A stretch of 64,000 nucleotides of DNA, taken from Lachnoclostridium sp. (lineage in GTDB: Bacteria > Bacillota > Clostridia > Lachnospirales > Lachnospiraceae). Under the pieces are notes generated by a model, which searched no databases, had not been told where the DNA came from, and was given only the letters and a program-made list of their open reading frames with translations. How positions within the stretch are numbered: the stretch's first letter is position 1; the number at the start of each line of letters is the position of its first letter. The position numbers and the translations under genes are program-made. The stretch spans positions 1-64,000 of the forward strand of contig JAETRR010000015.1 in assembly GCA_021770065.1 (NCBI GenBank), read 5' to 3'. Below, one piece after another: positions 26,484 to 37,900 of this stretch.

Positions 26484-27860
26484 TCAATTCTCTGTCTGAT
26501 TTTCCTTTTCCGCCGCTGCGGCCGCCTTGATCATAATGGCACACTCCACACGTTTCCTTTGAAGCTCACACCCGATATCGTAAGCATCGTTGATGGAGCC
26601 GTGGAAATTATAGGAATTGGCCGCACAGCCGCCGCTGCAGTAAAATTTTGCAAAGCAGTTCCGACATTTTTCCTTGGCATACACATTGCAGCCCTTGAAT
26701 TCGTCTCTCAGCTGCGTATTCCAAATTCCGTCAAAGACATTTCCCATAAGGAACTTCTCTTCTCCCACAAACTGATGGCAGGGGTAGAGATCGCCCCAAG
26801 GCGTCACTGCCAGGTACTCTGTCCCCGAGCCGCAGCCCGACAGACGCTTGTACACGCAGGGTCCGCCGGTCAGATCAATCATAAAATGGAAAAAATTAAA
26901 ATCCTTTTCCGTCCCATGGCGCTTCACCATCTCAGCCGCCAGCTGGTCATACTGCTCACAGAGAACCGGGATGTCCTCCTCCCGGATTGCATAGGGCGCT
27001 TCGGGGGGCGCCACCACCGGCTCCACGGAAATCTGCTTAAAGCCCAGGTCTGCCAGATGAAGCACATCCCTGCAGAAATCCAGGTTATTCCGGGTAAAAG
27101 TCCCCCGGACATAATAATTGTTCTGGTTCCGGCTCTTTGCCAGCTTCCGGAACTTAGGCACCACCAGCTCGTAGCTTCCTTTTCCGTTCCGGAAAGGGCG
27201 CATCTTATCGTGTATCTCCTGACGGCCGTCTATACTCAGGACTACATTGCTCATTTCCCGGTTGGCAAATTCCATTACTTCGTCATTTAAAAGCACTCCG
27301 TTGGTCGTCAGCGTAAAGCGGAACTTCTTGCCATGCAGCTTCTCCTGCTCGCGGCCGTAGGCTGTCAGATCTTTCACCACCTGCCAGTTCATCAGCGGCT
27401 CACCGCCGAAAAAGTCCACCTCCAGGTTCCGGCGGCTTCCGGAACTCGCTATCAGAAAGTCCAAAGCCTGCTTTCCCACCTCAAAACTCATCAGCGCCCG
27501 GCGCCCGTGATATTCCCCTTCTTCCGCAAAGCAGTACTGACATGCCAGGTTGCAGTCATGTGCAATGTGCAGGCACAGAGCCTTCACTACAGTGGAACGT
27601 TTTTTGAAATCTATGATTTTATCTTGATAGGTGTCCTCCGTAAACAGAGTTCCCTGTTTTTTCAATTCCTCAATACATTTCAGAACCTCCCGGATCTCCT
27701 GTTCCTCATATCGGTCCCGAAGCTTCGTTACAATCTCTTCCCGGCTGTATGTCTCAAAGAGGCCGATTGCCTCATAAGCCAGCTCGTCTACCACATGAAC
27801 GGCTCCGCTGTTCACGTCCAGAACAATGTTATAGCCGTTATTTCTATATTGATGGACCAT
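26484..27860 (-). CDS. scfB: Radical SAM maturase of the SCIFF peptide
   Basis: A 458-residue radical SAM/SPASM enzyme that installs thioether links in the SCIFF peptide encoded just upstream. An N-terminal peptide-binding region (MVHQYRNNGYNIVLDVNSG) precedes the cluster motif CNLACQYC (Cys103, 107, 110), FFGGEPLMNW, and C-terminal SPASM cysteines (CGSGTEYLAV, YPCHQF, CRNCFAKFYCSGGC). The ATG at 27860 has AAGGGGAC upstream and gives the family's usual N-terminus; an ATG 30 nt earlier does not. A hairpin (27963-28002) separates it from scfA. Confidence 0.93.
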   Translation of the reverse strand: MVHQYRNNGYNIVLDVNSGAVHVVDELAYEAIGLFETYSREEIVTKLRDRYEEQEIREVLKCIEELKKQGTLFTEDTYQDKIIDFKKRSTVVKALCLHIAHDCNLACQYCFAEEGEYHGRRALMSFEVGKQALDFLIASSGSRRNLEVDFFGGEPLMNWQVVKDLTAYGREQEKLHGKKFRFTLTTNGVLLNDEVMEFANREMSNVVLSIDGRQEIHDKMRPFRNGKGSYELVVPKFRKLAKSRNQNNYYVRGTFTRNNLDFCRDVLHLADLGFKQISVEPVVAPPEAPYAIREEDIPVLCEQYDQLAAEMVKRHGTEKDFNFFHFMIDLTGGPCVYKRLSGCGSGTEYLAVTPWGDLYPCHQFVGEEKFLMGNVFDGIWNTQLRDEFKGCNVYAKEKCRNCFAKFYCSGGCAANSYNFHGSINDAYDIGCELQRKRVECAIMIKAAAAAEKENQTEN

Positions 27861-27962
27861 CTTTGTCCCCTTTCCCAAATTACCGTTCACTCCCCAATGT
27901 TAAGTTAAACCTGCCGGGACTGCCGATGCGGTTTCACACGGAAGTACTCGCGCGAATAAGGA

Positions 27963-28002
27963 TGTCCCAAAAGCCTGTCTGTTGTGCCGGGCTTTTGAGA
28001 CA
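27963..28002 (-). terminator. Hairpin between scfA and scfB, possible partial terminator
   Basis: TGTCCCAAAAGCC pairs with GGCTTTTGAGACA. There is no long T-tract, so it may attenuate or stabilise transcript ends so that the peptide mRNA exceeds the maturase mRNA (inference). Confidence 0.5.
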
Positions 28003-28030
28003 CCCTCGTTCCTGTTTCTTGCGTTATCTC

Positions 28031-28174
28031 TTATTTGTGGTTCTCACAGGTCTGATTGCCTACCGTACAGGAAGTCTTGCATGCAGACTGGCAGGAAGTC
28101 TGGCACTCGCCACAGCCGCCTTTTTTCACAGTATTCTGTAAAATCTGTGTGTTCAAAGTCTGAATATGTTTCAT
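28031..28174 (-). CDS. scfA: Six-cysteine (SCIFF) ribosomal peptide precursor
   Basis: A 47-residue peptide. It begins MKHIQTLNTQILQN and has exactly six cysteines at positions 21, 24, 28, 32, 36 and 43, with Thr and Ser acceptors between them (CQTSCQSACKTSC), as in the SCIFF family (Six Cysteines in Forty-Five). ScfB converts such Cys residues into thioethers; the final role of the product is not established. The ATG at 28174 follows GAATAGGAGG. It is the first gene of the minus-strand operon. Confidence 0.95.
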   Translation of the reverse strand: MKHIQTLNTQILQNTVKKGGCGECQTSCQSACKTSCTVGNQTCENHK

Positions 28175-28215
28175 CTTCTTCACCCTCCTATTCTAAGTCC
28201 CATAATATCTTTCCC

Positions 28216-28248
28216 AGTATAGCACACTCTTTTGTAATTTAAAAGAGT
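28216..28248 (-). promoter_or_regulatory. scfA extended -10 promoter with overlapping palindrome
   Basis: Minus strand: TGCTATACT (an extended -10, hexamer at 28216-28221) lies about 45 nt before the scfA start. No good -35 exists. Instead a perfect palindrome, ACTCTTTT...AAAAGAGT (28226-28248), covers the spacer and -35 area and could be a regulator site. On the plus strand it is followed by seven T residues, so it could also work as a terminator in that direction. Confidence 0.45.
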
Positions 28249-28390
28249 TTTTTTACCGGCTCTTCCTATTCTATCCCGGCAGGCTGCCACATATATTTGT
28301 TTTAAATGAGGGGCTGCTGCCGGGCTGACGTCATTAAGCTGCGCCTGCGGGGCAGACAGTTCTCTACGATCTGATCCGGGGAGGAACACA

Positions 28391-28765
28391 ATGGAGAAAG
28401 GAAAATCTTATCAGAACATGGCAATACGTATGCTGAAATCTCTTTTGAGCGCATATATTATCACAGGAATCCTGCTTTTATTCCTGGCTCTGATGCTGTA
28501 CAAATTTCAGCTCTCAGAGCCAAAGGTGAATATCGGAATTATTATCGTATATGTAGTTTCCAGTTTTCTCGGAGGGTTTCTGGAAGGTAAAATGATGAAA
28601 TCCAGAAAATTTCTGTGGGGCGCCGCCGCCGGGCTTCTCTATTTTGCCATACTGGCTCTGATATCTCTTGCCGTAAACCAGGGCTTCGGAGGGGGATCCT
28701 CTCACTTTGTCACCACACTGATCCTCTGTGCGGCCGGAGGAACTCTGGGAGGCATGGTTTCCTGA
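28391..28765 (+). CDS. TIGR04086-like four-helix membrane protein
   Basis: A 124-residue protein with four hydrophobic helices (about 13-37, 47-66, 75-95 and 105-122) and glycine-rich C-terminal helices (AAGGTLGGMV). It fits the TIGR04086 family found beside the SCIFF locus in clostridia. Function unknown. Its ATG has GGGGAGG upstream; it is divergent from scfA and convergent with the giant gene. Confidence 0.75.
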   Translation: MEKGKSYQNMAIRMLKSLLSAYIITGILLLFLALMLYKFQLSEPKVNIGIIIVYVVSSFLGGFLEGKMMKSRKFLWGAAAGLLYFAILALISLAVNQGFGGGSSHFVTTLILCAAGGTLGGMVS

Positions 28766-28917
28766 TAAGCCGGCAGACTTTTCCGATATCCGGTGTATGG
28801 CTGTTTGTGCACAGGCTGTCTGATATGGGCGGATATTGCTTTAGCAATGTCCGCACAGGGCAGGTAGGACGTACACGAACCATCCGAACACAGGATATGG
28901 AATTTCTCCGCTTATCC
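28764..28917. repeat. Inverted-repeat element family C, copy 2
   Basis: The outer arms GATAAGC...TTTCCGATATCC and GGATATGGAATTTC...GCTTATC pair, and the inner core GGATATTGC/GCAATGTCC forms a tight hairpin. It overlaps the stop codons of both convergent neighbours and probably acts as a bidirectional terminator. It shares CCGAACACAGGATATGGAA with copy 1 at 24031-24248. Confidence 0.65.
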
Positions 28918-31900
28918 CATTCTGATTTCCATATTTTCCAATTCCATCAATACCTTTCCATGATAAGTAAACTGCAGTTCAAAACAGAACCCACTGACCG
29001 GGTGCGCCTCATCCAGGCGGGAGAGCCACTGACCAATCTGCTCCCTCATAATTTCTCTTATACTGCCGGTTACCGGCATCCTGGGTATTAACGTAACGGG
29101 AAGTTCAATTCTGACGGCGTTTTCCCGGGGCGCATAAAAATACCGGATCCCTGTCTGAACCTCAATCCCTTCCGTTTCAAATAAAGGAAACGCCCCAAAC
29201 AAAAGCTCTGTCGCCTGCCGCGCTGCCGCCTCCGGTTCTTTCTCCGGCACCGTCCCGATTTCATACCTGTCTTTCCACTCACAATGGGCAAATACCGCCC
29301 CCGGATAAGCCTCCTCTTCTCCATGGTAGACAAATACGGGATTCACAGCTTTGCCTCCCGGCAGATCCTGGTTGCGGTGAACCTGAACTCTTGTATGGGC
29401 ACTGTAATATCTGCACAGATCCAGCCCCTTACAGGTTAACCGGATGACAATTCCGCTTCCCGGTATAACCTCACAGCCGTCCTCCAGGACAAACCAGATA
29501 TGCTCCTCTTGTTTTTCCTTTACAAACCGATGCTCTCCAGCCTCATCCACATAAGCCGCCTCCATCCACTCCGGCCACGATCCGGCCGGACAGTGACATT
29601 TTAATGTCCCCTCTTCAAATGAAAATCCAAGCTGCACGGTCACGGTATCAGGCGCGTAGCCGTTCCCCTCCAGCGCAAGCCTGCCCTTCCTCTGTCCCTG
29701 CCAGGCTCCCGCAATATCCTCTGCAAGGCTTAAAAAGGTTCCGACCGCCCCGTCCGCCCGCTTCCGCTCTCTTAGAACATTCATTAATCCCTCCCGGACT
29801 TCCGTATACTGGGCCAGGCAGTCAAACAGATCCTTAGAAAGCGCAGACGCAAAAAGCCCGCTTTCATATTCCGCAAAATTAAACTCTATTGTAAATACAA
29901 GGGTATCCTGAGAGGCCGTTTGATGCCTGTAGGTAAAGCTGTATTCCCATTGATGCAGTTCTTCTGCATTCTCTGGATCCGGGAAACAGGACGCTTTATG
30001 AGAAAGCAGCTGCGGCCTGGCCGGATAGCTCCGCAAAGGCACCGGTACCGGTGTCTGCAGGCTCAAATCCACATACCATGCAGGATCCGGGAAGCTCTCA
30101 TCTTCCGCAAAGGAAAACGGCAGATAAAACTGCAGCCACTTCGAGCGTTCATATCCGTCTTCCCCCTCCTCAATATCATATTCCAGCTCCGTAATTTTAC
30201 AGGACAGTTCCGGGGTTATCTGTCCCTGATAAGGATTGCCGGGGAAAATTCCCAGCACGTATTGATCCTTCGACGAATCTATCTTTTCCGCCTTAAGAAC
30301 AGGGCATTCCCCGCTTTCATCCTGTACCAGGAGCCCCATCCTGACCCGCCGGTCCGTCTGCATTCTCTGCCCGTAAAGAATATAAACTCCTGTTTTATAA
30401 CCCTCTTTCAGTGATTTACCGAGTCTGTCCTTAAGGGGCTTTTCCGCCTGCGCATACCTTCCCCGTTCTATGCCGTCCGCAACAGAATGAAGCTGCCCCG
30501 CAATCCCCTCAATCAGAAGTTCCTTACAGACAATCAGACGGTTTACCACACTTCTGCTGCCCACCGCTGCCGCATTATATGCAGGACTTTCCAATACCTC
30601 GTCAAAATCTTCAAGGAAGCTTACGGCCCAGTTCTCCAAATCCACCTGATCATAGCTTCTCTCCCCGGTTTCCCCCGAAAACTCCCCGTCTTCATTCAGC
30701 AAAGCAAAGCTGACCCCGGCCCTTGAAATAAGCTTCAAGGATAAAGGTGCAAGCGCCGTATAGATCCTCTCCCCGTCCCCGCCGATGCGGATGCTCTCTA
30801 TGCCTCCCCTGCCGAAATACACGGCATACAGTTCTCTCTTTGCGCTGTCCGCCGCCGCGATATGGACTCCGTCAAGTTCCTCCAGTGTTTTTACAAATTC
30901 ATCCAGAGTTCCGTCCGCTCCCTCCGCCGGCTCTGCCGCAGTATTTTTGCGGACCACCTCCAAAGGCGCCTCCTCAATATATTTTGTCCGGCGCACTGTA
31001 ACCTCCATCTTAAGAGGAATGATGCTCCTGCCCGGCTCATAAGCCCCCGGAATCGTCACGCTGCAGCAAAAGTCCTCCGGCCGGTACAGGCAGCAAAAGC
31101 TTTCCCGTAAAAAATGCTGCCCTTCAAGCTCTTTCCTTACTGACTTTTCCTCCCTGCCGCTTATCGCACATGCTTTTTCCGTAACAGAAGAAAGGGTATC
31201 AAAACCGCCCGTAATAAAGTCAAAGCCGGTTCCCGTCAGATGTACGCCTTCCTTTATGATTCCCATAATATCCTTGTTATACAGCCAGAATTCCGGCTCC
31301 ATATCCACAGGAGCATATCCGCCCGGCCTGTGGGGCACAATACGGTAAGGTGCGTCCGCATCCTTTTCTCCCGGCGTATCCGGCAGGCTTTTCCGGTTTC
31401 CAATCCTCCATGACGAGCCCTCCGCCAGGGCTTCCTCCTTCCAAAGAGAAAGAAGAAACTCCTGTTTCAGGGAAAAGGCCGCGGCAATCTCATAAAGGGA
31501 ATATTCCTCATAACCCTCCAGGGAAATATTCTTTTTCAACAGCAGCGTCTGGGAAGAAACAAAAAGGCCTTCCACCTGCCGGTTATACTGTAAAAATTCC
31601 TCCCCGGAAAGTCCCGTGGCATTCCAAAAAAGAGTATCTTTATCCCTGCTGTACAAAAAGGAATAAGCAAGCTCTGCACCCTGCCTTAAGGCCCTGTCAT
31701 TTTCCCCCTCTAAAAGCAGCTCCGAAACATCCAGATCATCCCCGAACTCTTCATTCATGCGCTCCGTGACAGTCTCCAGGGAATCTCCCTCCTGCACCGA
31801 AACCCTGTGTTCTCCATGGAAAAAGGAACTTCCCTCCCTCAAAATCCCCGTCTTCTGCTTATTCGCATCAATAAAAAGCGCAAGAGGGACGCCCAGGGCC

Positions 31901-34900
31901 TCTGCAGTCTCTGCAAAAGAAGCCCCCTCCTCCTCATTCACATATTCCTTTTGCGGCATAAACAAAACAGTATGCGCAGAAAGCATGGCTTCCCGGTTCT
32001 TTTCCACATCAAGCTCCGCCTCCCGCGTCAGATCCTCCACCGTGTCCTTCGGGCATACCCGGACTGTCATGGGAACCGTCAAGCGATCCGGCTGTGCAAA
32101 CATTTCTCCCAATATTCCGTCGTATGCCGCAAGCTCCCCAAAATCTGCCGAATATACACGGGCAATCTCAGAAAGGGTTCCTCCCGACACGGTTAAGCCC
32201 GTTATTCTTCCGTAATATTCCAAAAATGCGGCACACCTCTCCAGATAAGCCAGAAGCTTTTCCTTATCCGGCCTTCCTTCCTCATCTGCCATTGTATGAG
32301 TCAATGTGAACTCCACATCCTGCTGCCTGTACTGCTCCCAGATCTGCCTGCAGAGTACGGCCTGCTGCAAAACCCTGGCGGTGTCACCAGAAAGCCCGGA
32401 GGCTAATTCCGGACGCATACGGAACGTAAGCACCACGCCTTCCCCGGTTCCTGCCGCATCATAGCCGAGAACGGTATACGGAATATCCCCCAGAGCATAC
32501 AATTCATCGTGATACGGATTATACACCGTTACCGGGCTGCAGCCGTCCCCATACACATTCCCGTAAATATCCCGCACATCCAGCATAACCTCCGCTTTGG
32601 CGCCAAGGCCCGCGTATACGCCCCCGTCCCCCTCTTTCGCATACCGATACAGGGGAAGGCGTATCCCATAAGTAAACCTTCTCTCTTCGTCCTCCACCGG
32701 CAGAACAGGATAGGAATACCCGCTTCCTTCAAAATATTCATTTTCAGTAATCTCATATCCCCCTATATGGTACAGGGCTCCCGTAAGCCACTCCCGGAAA
32801 GCCTCTTTCTCCTCCCTTCCTGGCTCCTCCCTGCGGTTTAACCTGTAACGGATCCCTGCTGTTCCCGCCTCAAACAGACACTGCTGCCTTTGATGGATTG
32901 CAAAGGGCTCGCTTCCCCTGAGATACAAAAGCCCGTCTCCCGTAAACAGCCTGTCCGTCACCACACAGTTGCATCCGGGAAGATACCCTGCTTTCATGTC
33001 TATTTGGTCCGATACCGCAAGGAAAAAGACCTCCCCTATGCCGTTTTCATCAAAAATACTGTCGGGGAATCCGCTGTGCCCGGCATTTTCATAATACATC
33101 CTGTAGTCTCCCTGGACCACGCTGCATTCCCACAGAAGCCTCACAAAATTCCACTCGCCAAGATCCGCTGTATTCCGATATTCCTCCTGTCCCGCGTCCC
33201 TCGCCAGATTAAGTGAAAATCCGCTCTTTGTCTCTCTGGAAAGGTTTTGCCGGATGAGCCGCACCTGCTCTTTTTTATAAGTGTCCTGACAGCATCCTGC
33301 CCCCACGTCCCCTGTCGTGCCCGCACGGTAGAAAAGCAGGCTTCTTCCGCAGAACCCCCACCATGCCTGATATAATAAATCCCTGCTTTTGCTGTCCGCG
33401 CCCAGAAGATAATAACCGCAGTCCTCCCGGGGATTTTTCCTGATCTTAAGCTTTACAAAACACCCGAAGGAAAAAGGCAGGCCCTCCCCCTTATCATCAA
33501 AAGCCGCATATTCTCTTTCGTCCTCCGCCGCATTCGCCGCATCCGCCAGGAAATCCCCGGAAAGCAGATGCAGCCCAAAGGCTCCTCCCTCCCCTTTATA
33601 GACGGTAAAAGACTCCGCCGGATTATAATGTTTCCACACACTGCGGTAAAAGGAGCTCTGCACGGGACGTTCCGCCCAGGACAGGGCAAGGGTTTCTGAC
33701 GGACGGCAGGCAAAAACCTGCTGCATGGAAAGCCTTCCACTGCTCTCCTGAACCTTGATCCACCCAGCCTCCGGATTGGTCTCCGCCTGAAAATCCAGCG
33801 TATCAAAATTATCCTGCAGAGGCAGTTCCTGACGCAAAAGACGGTAAATTGCCGCATTTTTCCCGTTCACTGCCCCAGGCACAGGAAGCCTCAATCCCTG
33901 AAGATAAAACCTGGAAATACCCGCACCGACAGAGCTTACCTCTTCCTTCGCCTTTGCCTTCTGCGCCGCAATGTCCTTCGGAAGGTACCGGATATCCTCC
34001 AGGATGACCACCGTATCCTCAAAAAAATCCCTTTGTCCGGACAGCGCCTCCGCTGCCTGTTCCATTTTAAGCCCATATCTCCCACAAAGCTCTGCCGCCG
34101 TCATTCCCCCGCAGTCCGTCTCCCATTCGGACAGCGTAAACAGGGCATACTGCCGGAGTATGGCTGCCCGGCAGATCCAATGTTCCAAATCAAGCGGCCC
34201 GGAAAAGGGAAGGAGCCTGCGGAGCAGAGCGCCGGGCGTTGCCGCTTCCCGTACCTCAATGCTGCATTCCTTAAGCTTTCCGTATTTCTCCACATATTCC
34301 CGAAACTCGTTCCATTCCGGATACAGCGTATCAGATCCGTGATAAAGCGTCAGCATCTTGGCAAGCCTTGCCACCGTATCTCCCGGCGCCGTGCGATACT
34401 CCCCGATTCCGTGAAGTTCGATGATCCTGCCTTCTTCCTGTGTCTCCTCCCAGCCATAGGGAAACTCGTTTTCAGAGGTCAGCACAGCCGCCGCTTCCCC
34501 ATAGCCGTCCCGGATTTTTTCATCAAACAGGCGCACAAAATAGAATGCCGCCAAAAGCCTGTCCGAAAGTCCTCCGGGATTTACGGCCTCCTGCTCCGGC
34601 ACGGAAAGAAGAAACCCGGGCTGTAAAAGATGAACGTTGTCCCCAATGTCAAAAAGAAGTCCGGGAAAAGATACTCCCAGCCTTTCCGCCATGCCCTTCA
34701 GATCTGTATTTTCATTCATCAGGGTCAATTCACGGAACGTAAGACGGCAGCCGGCCTTCAGCTTCTTTTCCTTATTCGACCGGATAATCTTAACTTCCGC
34801 CCCCGCCCCGTCATAAAACAATTCCGCTGTCTCGGCCAGCGTCAGCTGTCCCATATCAAAGGCAAGCGTTCTGAAACAGCCTTTAAAGAAGTCCAAAAGC

Positions 34901-37900
34901 ATCCCGAAAAGACAGGACATATATTCTTCCGCAAAATATTCCTGGAGAGATTTTTCCTGTCCTGCTTTTACATCCGGCGTTTTTTCCTCAAGCATCATCA
35001 GCTTTTTAAAATACTCCTGCACCTCCTGCACGTATCCTAAGGGAACCAAAGTATCCTCCCTGTAATCCACATGCGCCCCAAAAACTTCCTCCTCCCCCTT
35101 TTTTCCCGAAAGTGAAAATTTTAACTCCGGAAGCATGGGGAAAACAACGCCTTCCTCCTCTTTTTCTTCATACGGGAGAATCTGCACGGTAAGCTTTACA
35201 TAGTTTTCCAGAAAGCCTTCTATAAAAGGATAGGATATATGCCTCGGCCATCCTTCTTCCCACTGTTCTGTCTCCCACACGGCAATATACGCCTCTTCCC
35301 CCAGACGGGTCAGCAGCCAGTCCGCAGCAGCCCCCAGAAAATCCCCAAAGCCCGAAGCAGCGCTTTCTCCCAGAGCAAGATAGGGCAGCAAAAGAAGGCA
35401 GTCCTGCCCGCCGTCTGCAAGATCCACTGTAACAGAGGGCCTGATCCGGACAAAAATTTCCACAGGTTCTTTGTCATTACACAGAGAATTCACAGAGAAT
35501 ATATTCCGCGGTTCTTCCCGGACTGCGCGGCAGAGCCCGCTTCTTTTTCCCCGGACGCTCTTTCTTACAGACTCCTCTTCCTTTTGTAAAATCCAGGGTG
35601 CAGCCGACGCCTTCCCCATCTCAAAGGACGCATGATAGGAAAAAGACATCTTAAACCGGATTTTGATAAACAGAATTTTAATATATGCCTTTAGCTCCAG
35701 CGCAAAATCAAGGGCAGCCAAAAGCGGCTGACAGGATTCCATCGTCAGCATGGCAAACGCTTCAAGCTCTACGGATGCGGATATGGCTATCAGCTTTAGA
35801 TCCACCGTCAGATTCAGACTCCCCTCAATCCCGGCCGTTGCCTGTACTTTGTAATACATGGCATCGGGTTTCGCGGGATCCTGCGGCCTGAATACGGCAA
35901 AAACCCCCTCAAAAATGCCTGTAATCCCCAGGTAAACATTTCCTTTTACAATACCCATGTCAAAGCTTCTTCCAAAACCGATCGAAAGCCCCACACCGAA
36001 AGAGAGCACCGGATGAAAAGCGCCGTTTGTTATTTCGGGTACCTGACGCGACGTATCCCCGTTTAACACGCCAAAATACAGTCCTCCCTTTCCCGTGTAA
36101 ATACCTGCCTCCACAACAAAGGAAGACGAAAAATCCCTATTATGGGGAAAGCCGAGATCCAGCTGAAAGTTTCCGTTGGTATAAATCTCCAAAGACATCC
36201 TCCCAAGGGTAATCGAAAAACACCCAAAGTCAAAATGACGGAATTTCTCCGGCATAACCAGTTCTGCCCGGAACATGCCGATATCCTTTGTCACCTTCCG
36301 GTACAAAAGCTCCAGCATAAGCCCCGCAAAGGAATCAAGGAAGGAACCGTCCGAAGACTTCTTTATCTCCAGATGAATGCCGTACAGTATGGGATCATTC
36401 AGCACAAGGCCTGCATAAAGCCCCCCGCCAAGAAGCGCTTCCACACCGAAAAGCCAGTGATTGGAGCTGTCATAGCGCACCTCCGGGAGTGACCCGTCTA
36501 TTGGAACAAGCTGTTTTTTTAACTCCGAAAGCGCCTCCAGAACACTTGTCTTCTGCTGAATATCACCACAGGCCGCATGCACGCCAAGCCCCATATAATA
36601 TACCTTAAAGTTTTCCTTATCCTCCCCGTCCGCCCTCGGAGGTTCCTCCTCCTGTAAATCCCATGACAGCGGATTGGAAACCGTATATTGCTTTTCCAGG
36701 AAATTCCCTGTTATGATTATTTTTAAGGATTCCGAACTCTGTTTTGCGTCATAAGATATCCCGATTTCATCAATTTTCATAAGCCCCGGAACAGAAAGCT
36801 TGACTTTATACAGGAAATATACCCTTTTATCCGTAAAATCCACGGACAGAGCTAAATTAGAAAGAGAAATTTTTTCCAACACCTTCCAGGGCCCCGACAA
36901 GGAAAAATCGCCGTAGGGATTGATCAGGTTCCCTATGTAGACAAGAATATCCCCAAGTGTCAGATTTCCCAGGGAAACCGTCAGTATTTCATGGATCCGG
37001 CCTGATACCTCCTGCTTCTCACAGCGCGCCTCCAGAAAGGCTTCCCGGTACTGGATACGGAACCGGAATACGGGGTTTTCGCTGGCCGCCTCCGCCGCCT
37101 CCACCCGGAACTTAAACACGCCCAGAGTGATCTGTCCCGCTACGGACAAGTGAAGCCTGGTATCCCGAAGGAAAGACACTTCGCCCCGAAGCTGGATCTG
37201 CCGGCCGAGAAGGGGTACATTCCATGCTGACTCCATAGCCGCCTTTAAGGAAAAAGTCCGCATCTCATCCAATGCAAAGGAAATCCAGAATTCCGTCAGC
37301 CGGATGTCAAAAAGCGGATCCTCAAAGACCTCCCCGAAAAACAGCCGGGATACAATATCGGCTATGGATAACTCTCCCTTTAAAAGTCCTCCCTCAAACC
37401 GCCAGTATTTATTATACGATGCTTTTACCTGAAAGACGGCCTTGTTCATCCCCTTTGCGGCGCCATCCCCCTGTATGCCCACAAAAAAACGTCCTTCCAG
37501 TTCAATTTCCCATGTGGACGCGCTGCAGAAAATAACGGAAGTAATCCCCTCTATCCCAAGTGAAAATCCGGAAAGCTCTATCTCCCATACATCCCTGATC
37601 TCCAGATCAAGTTCAAAAGCTCTCTGACGCACATCCGCAAACACCTCCAGAGAAGCAAGCGCCAGATTTTTATCCACACCTGCGCCAAAGGCCTCCAGAA
37701 TTTCATTATAGCTGTAAGGAATTTCCGGCTCTTTTTCCGTTATATACAATCCGGCATGGATGGAATAATCGGGAAACTCCGCTTTCATTTTCAAAAGCAG
37801 ATTAAGACGGTCAGACAGGCGAAATTCCACCATTCCCGTCAGATAACCGCTGAGCAGCACATCCCGGCCAAGGTGTTTCTTCATATAAGCGCTGAAAGAA

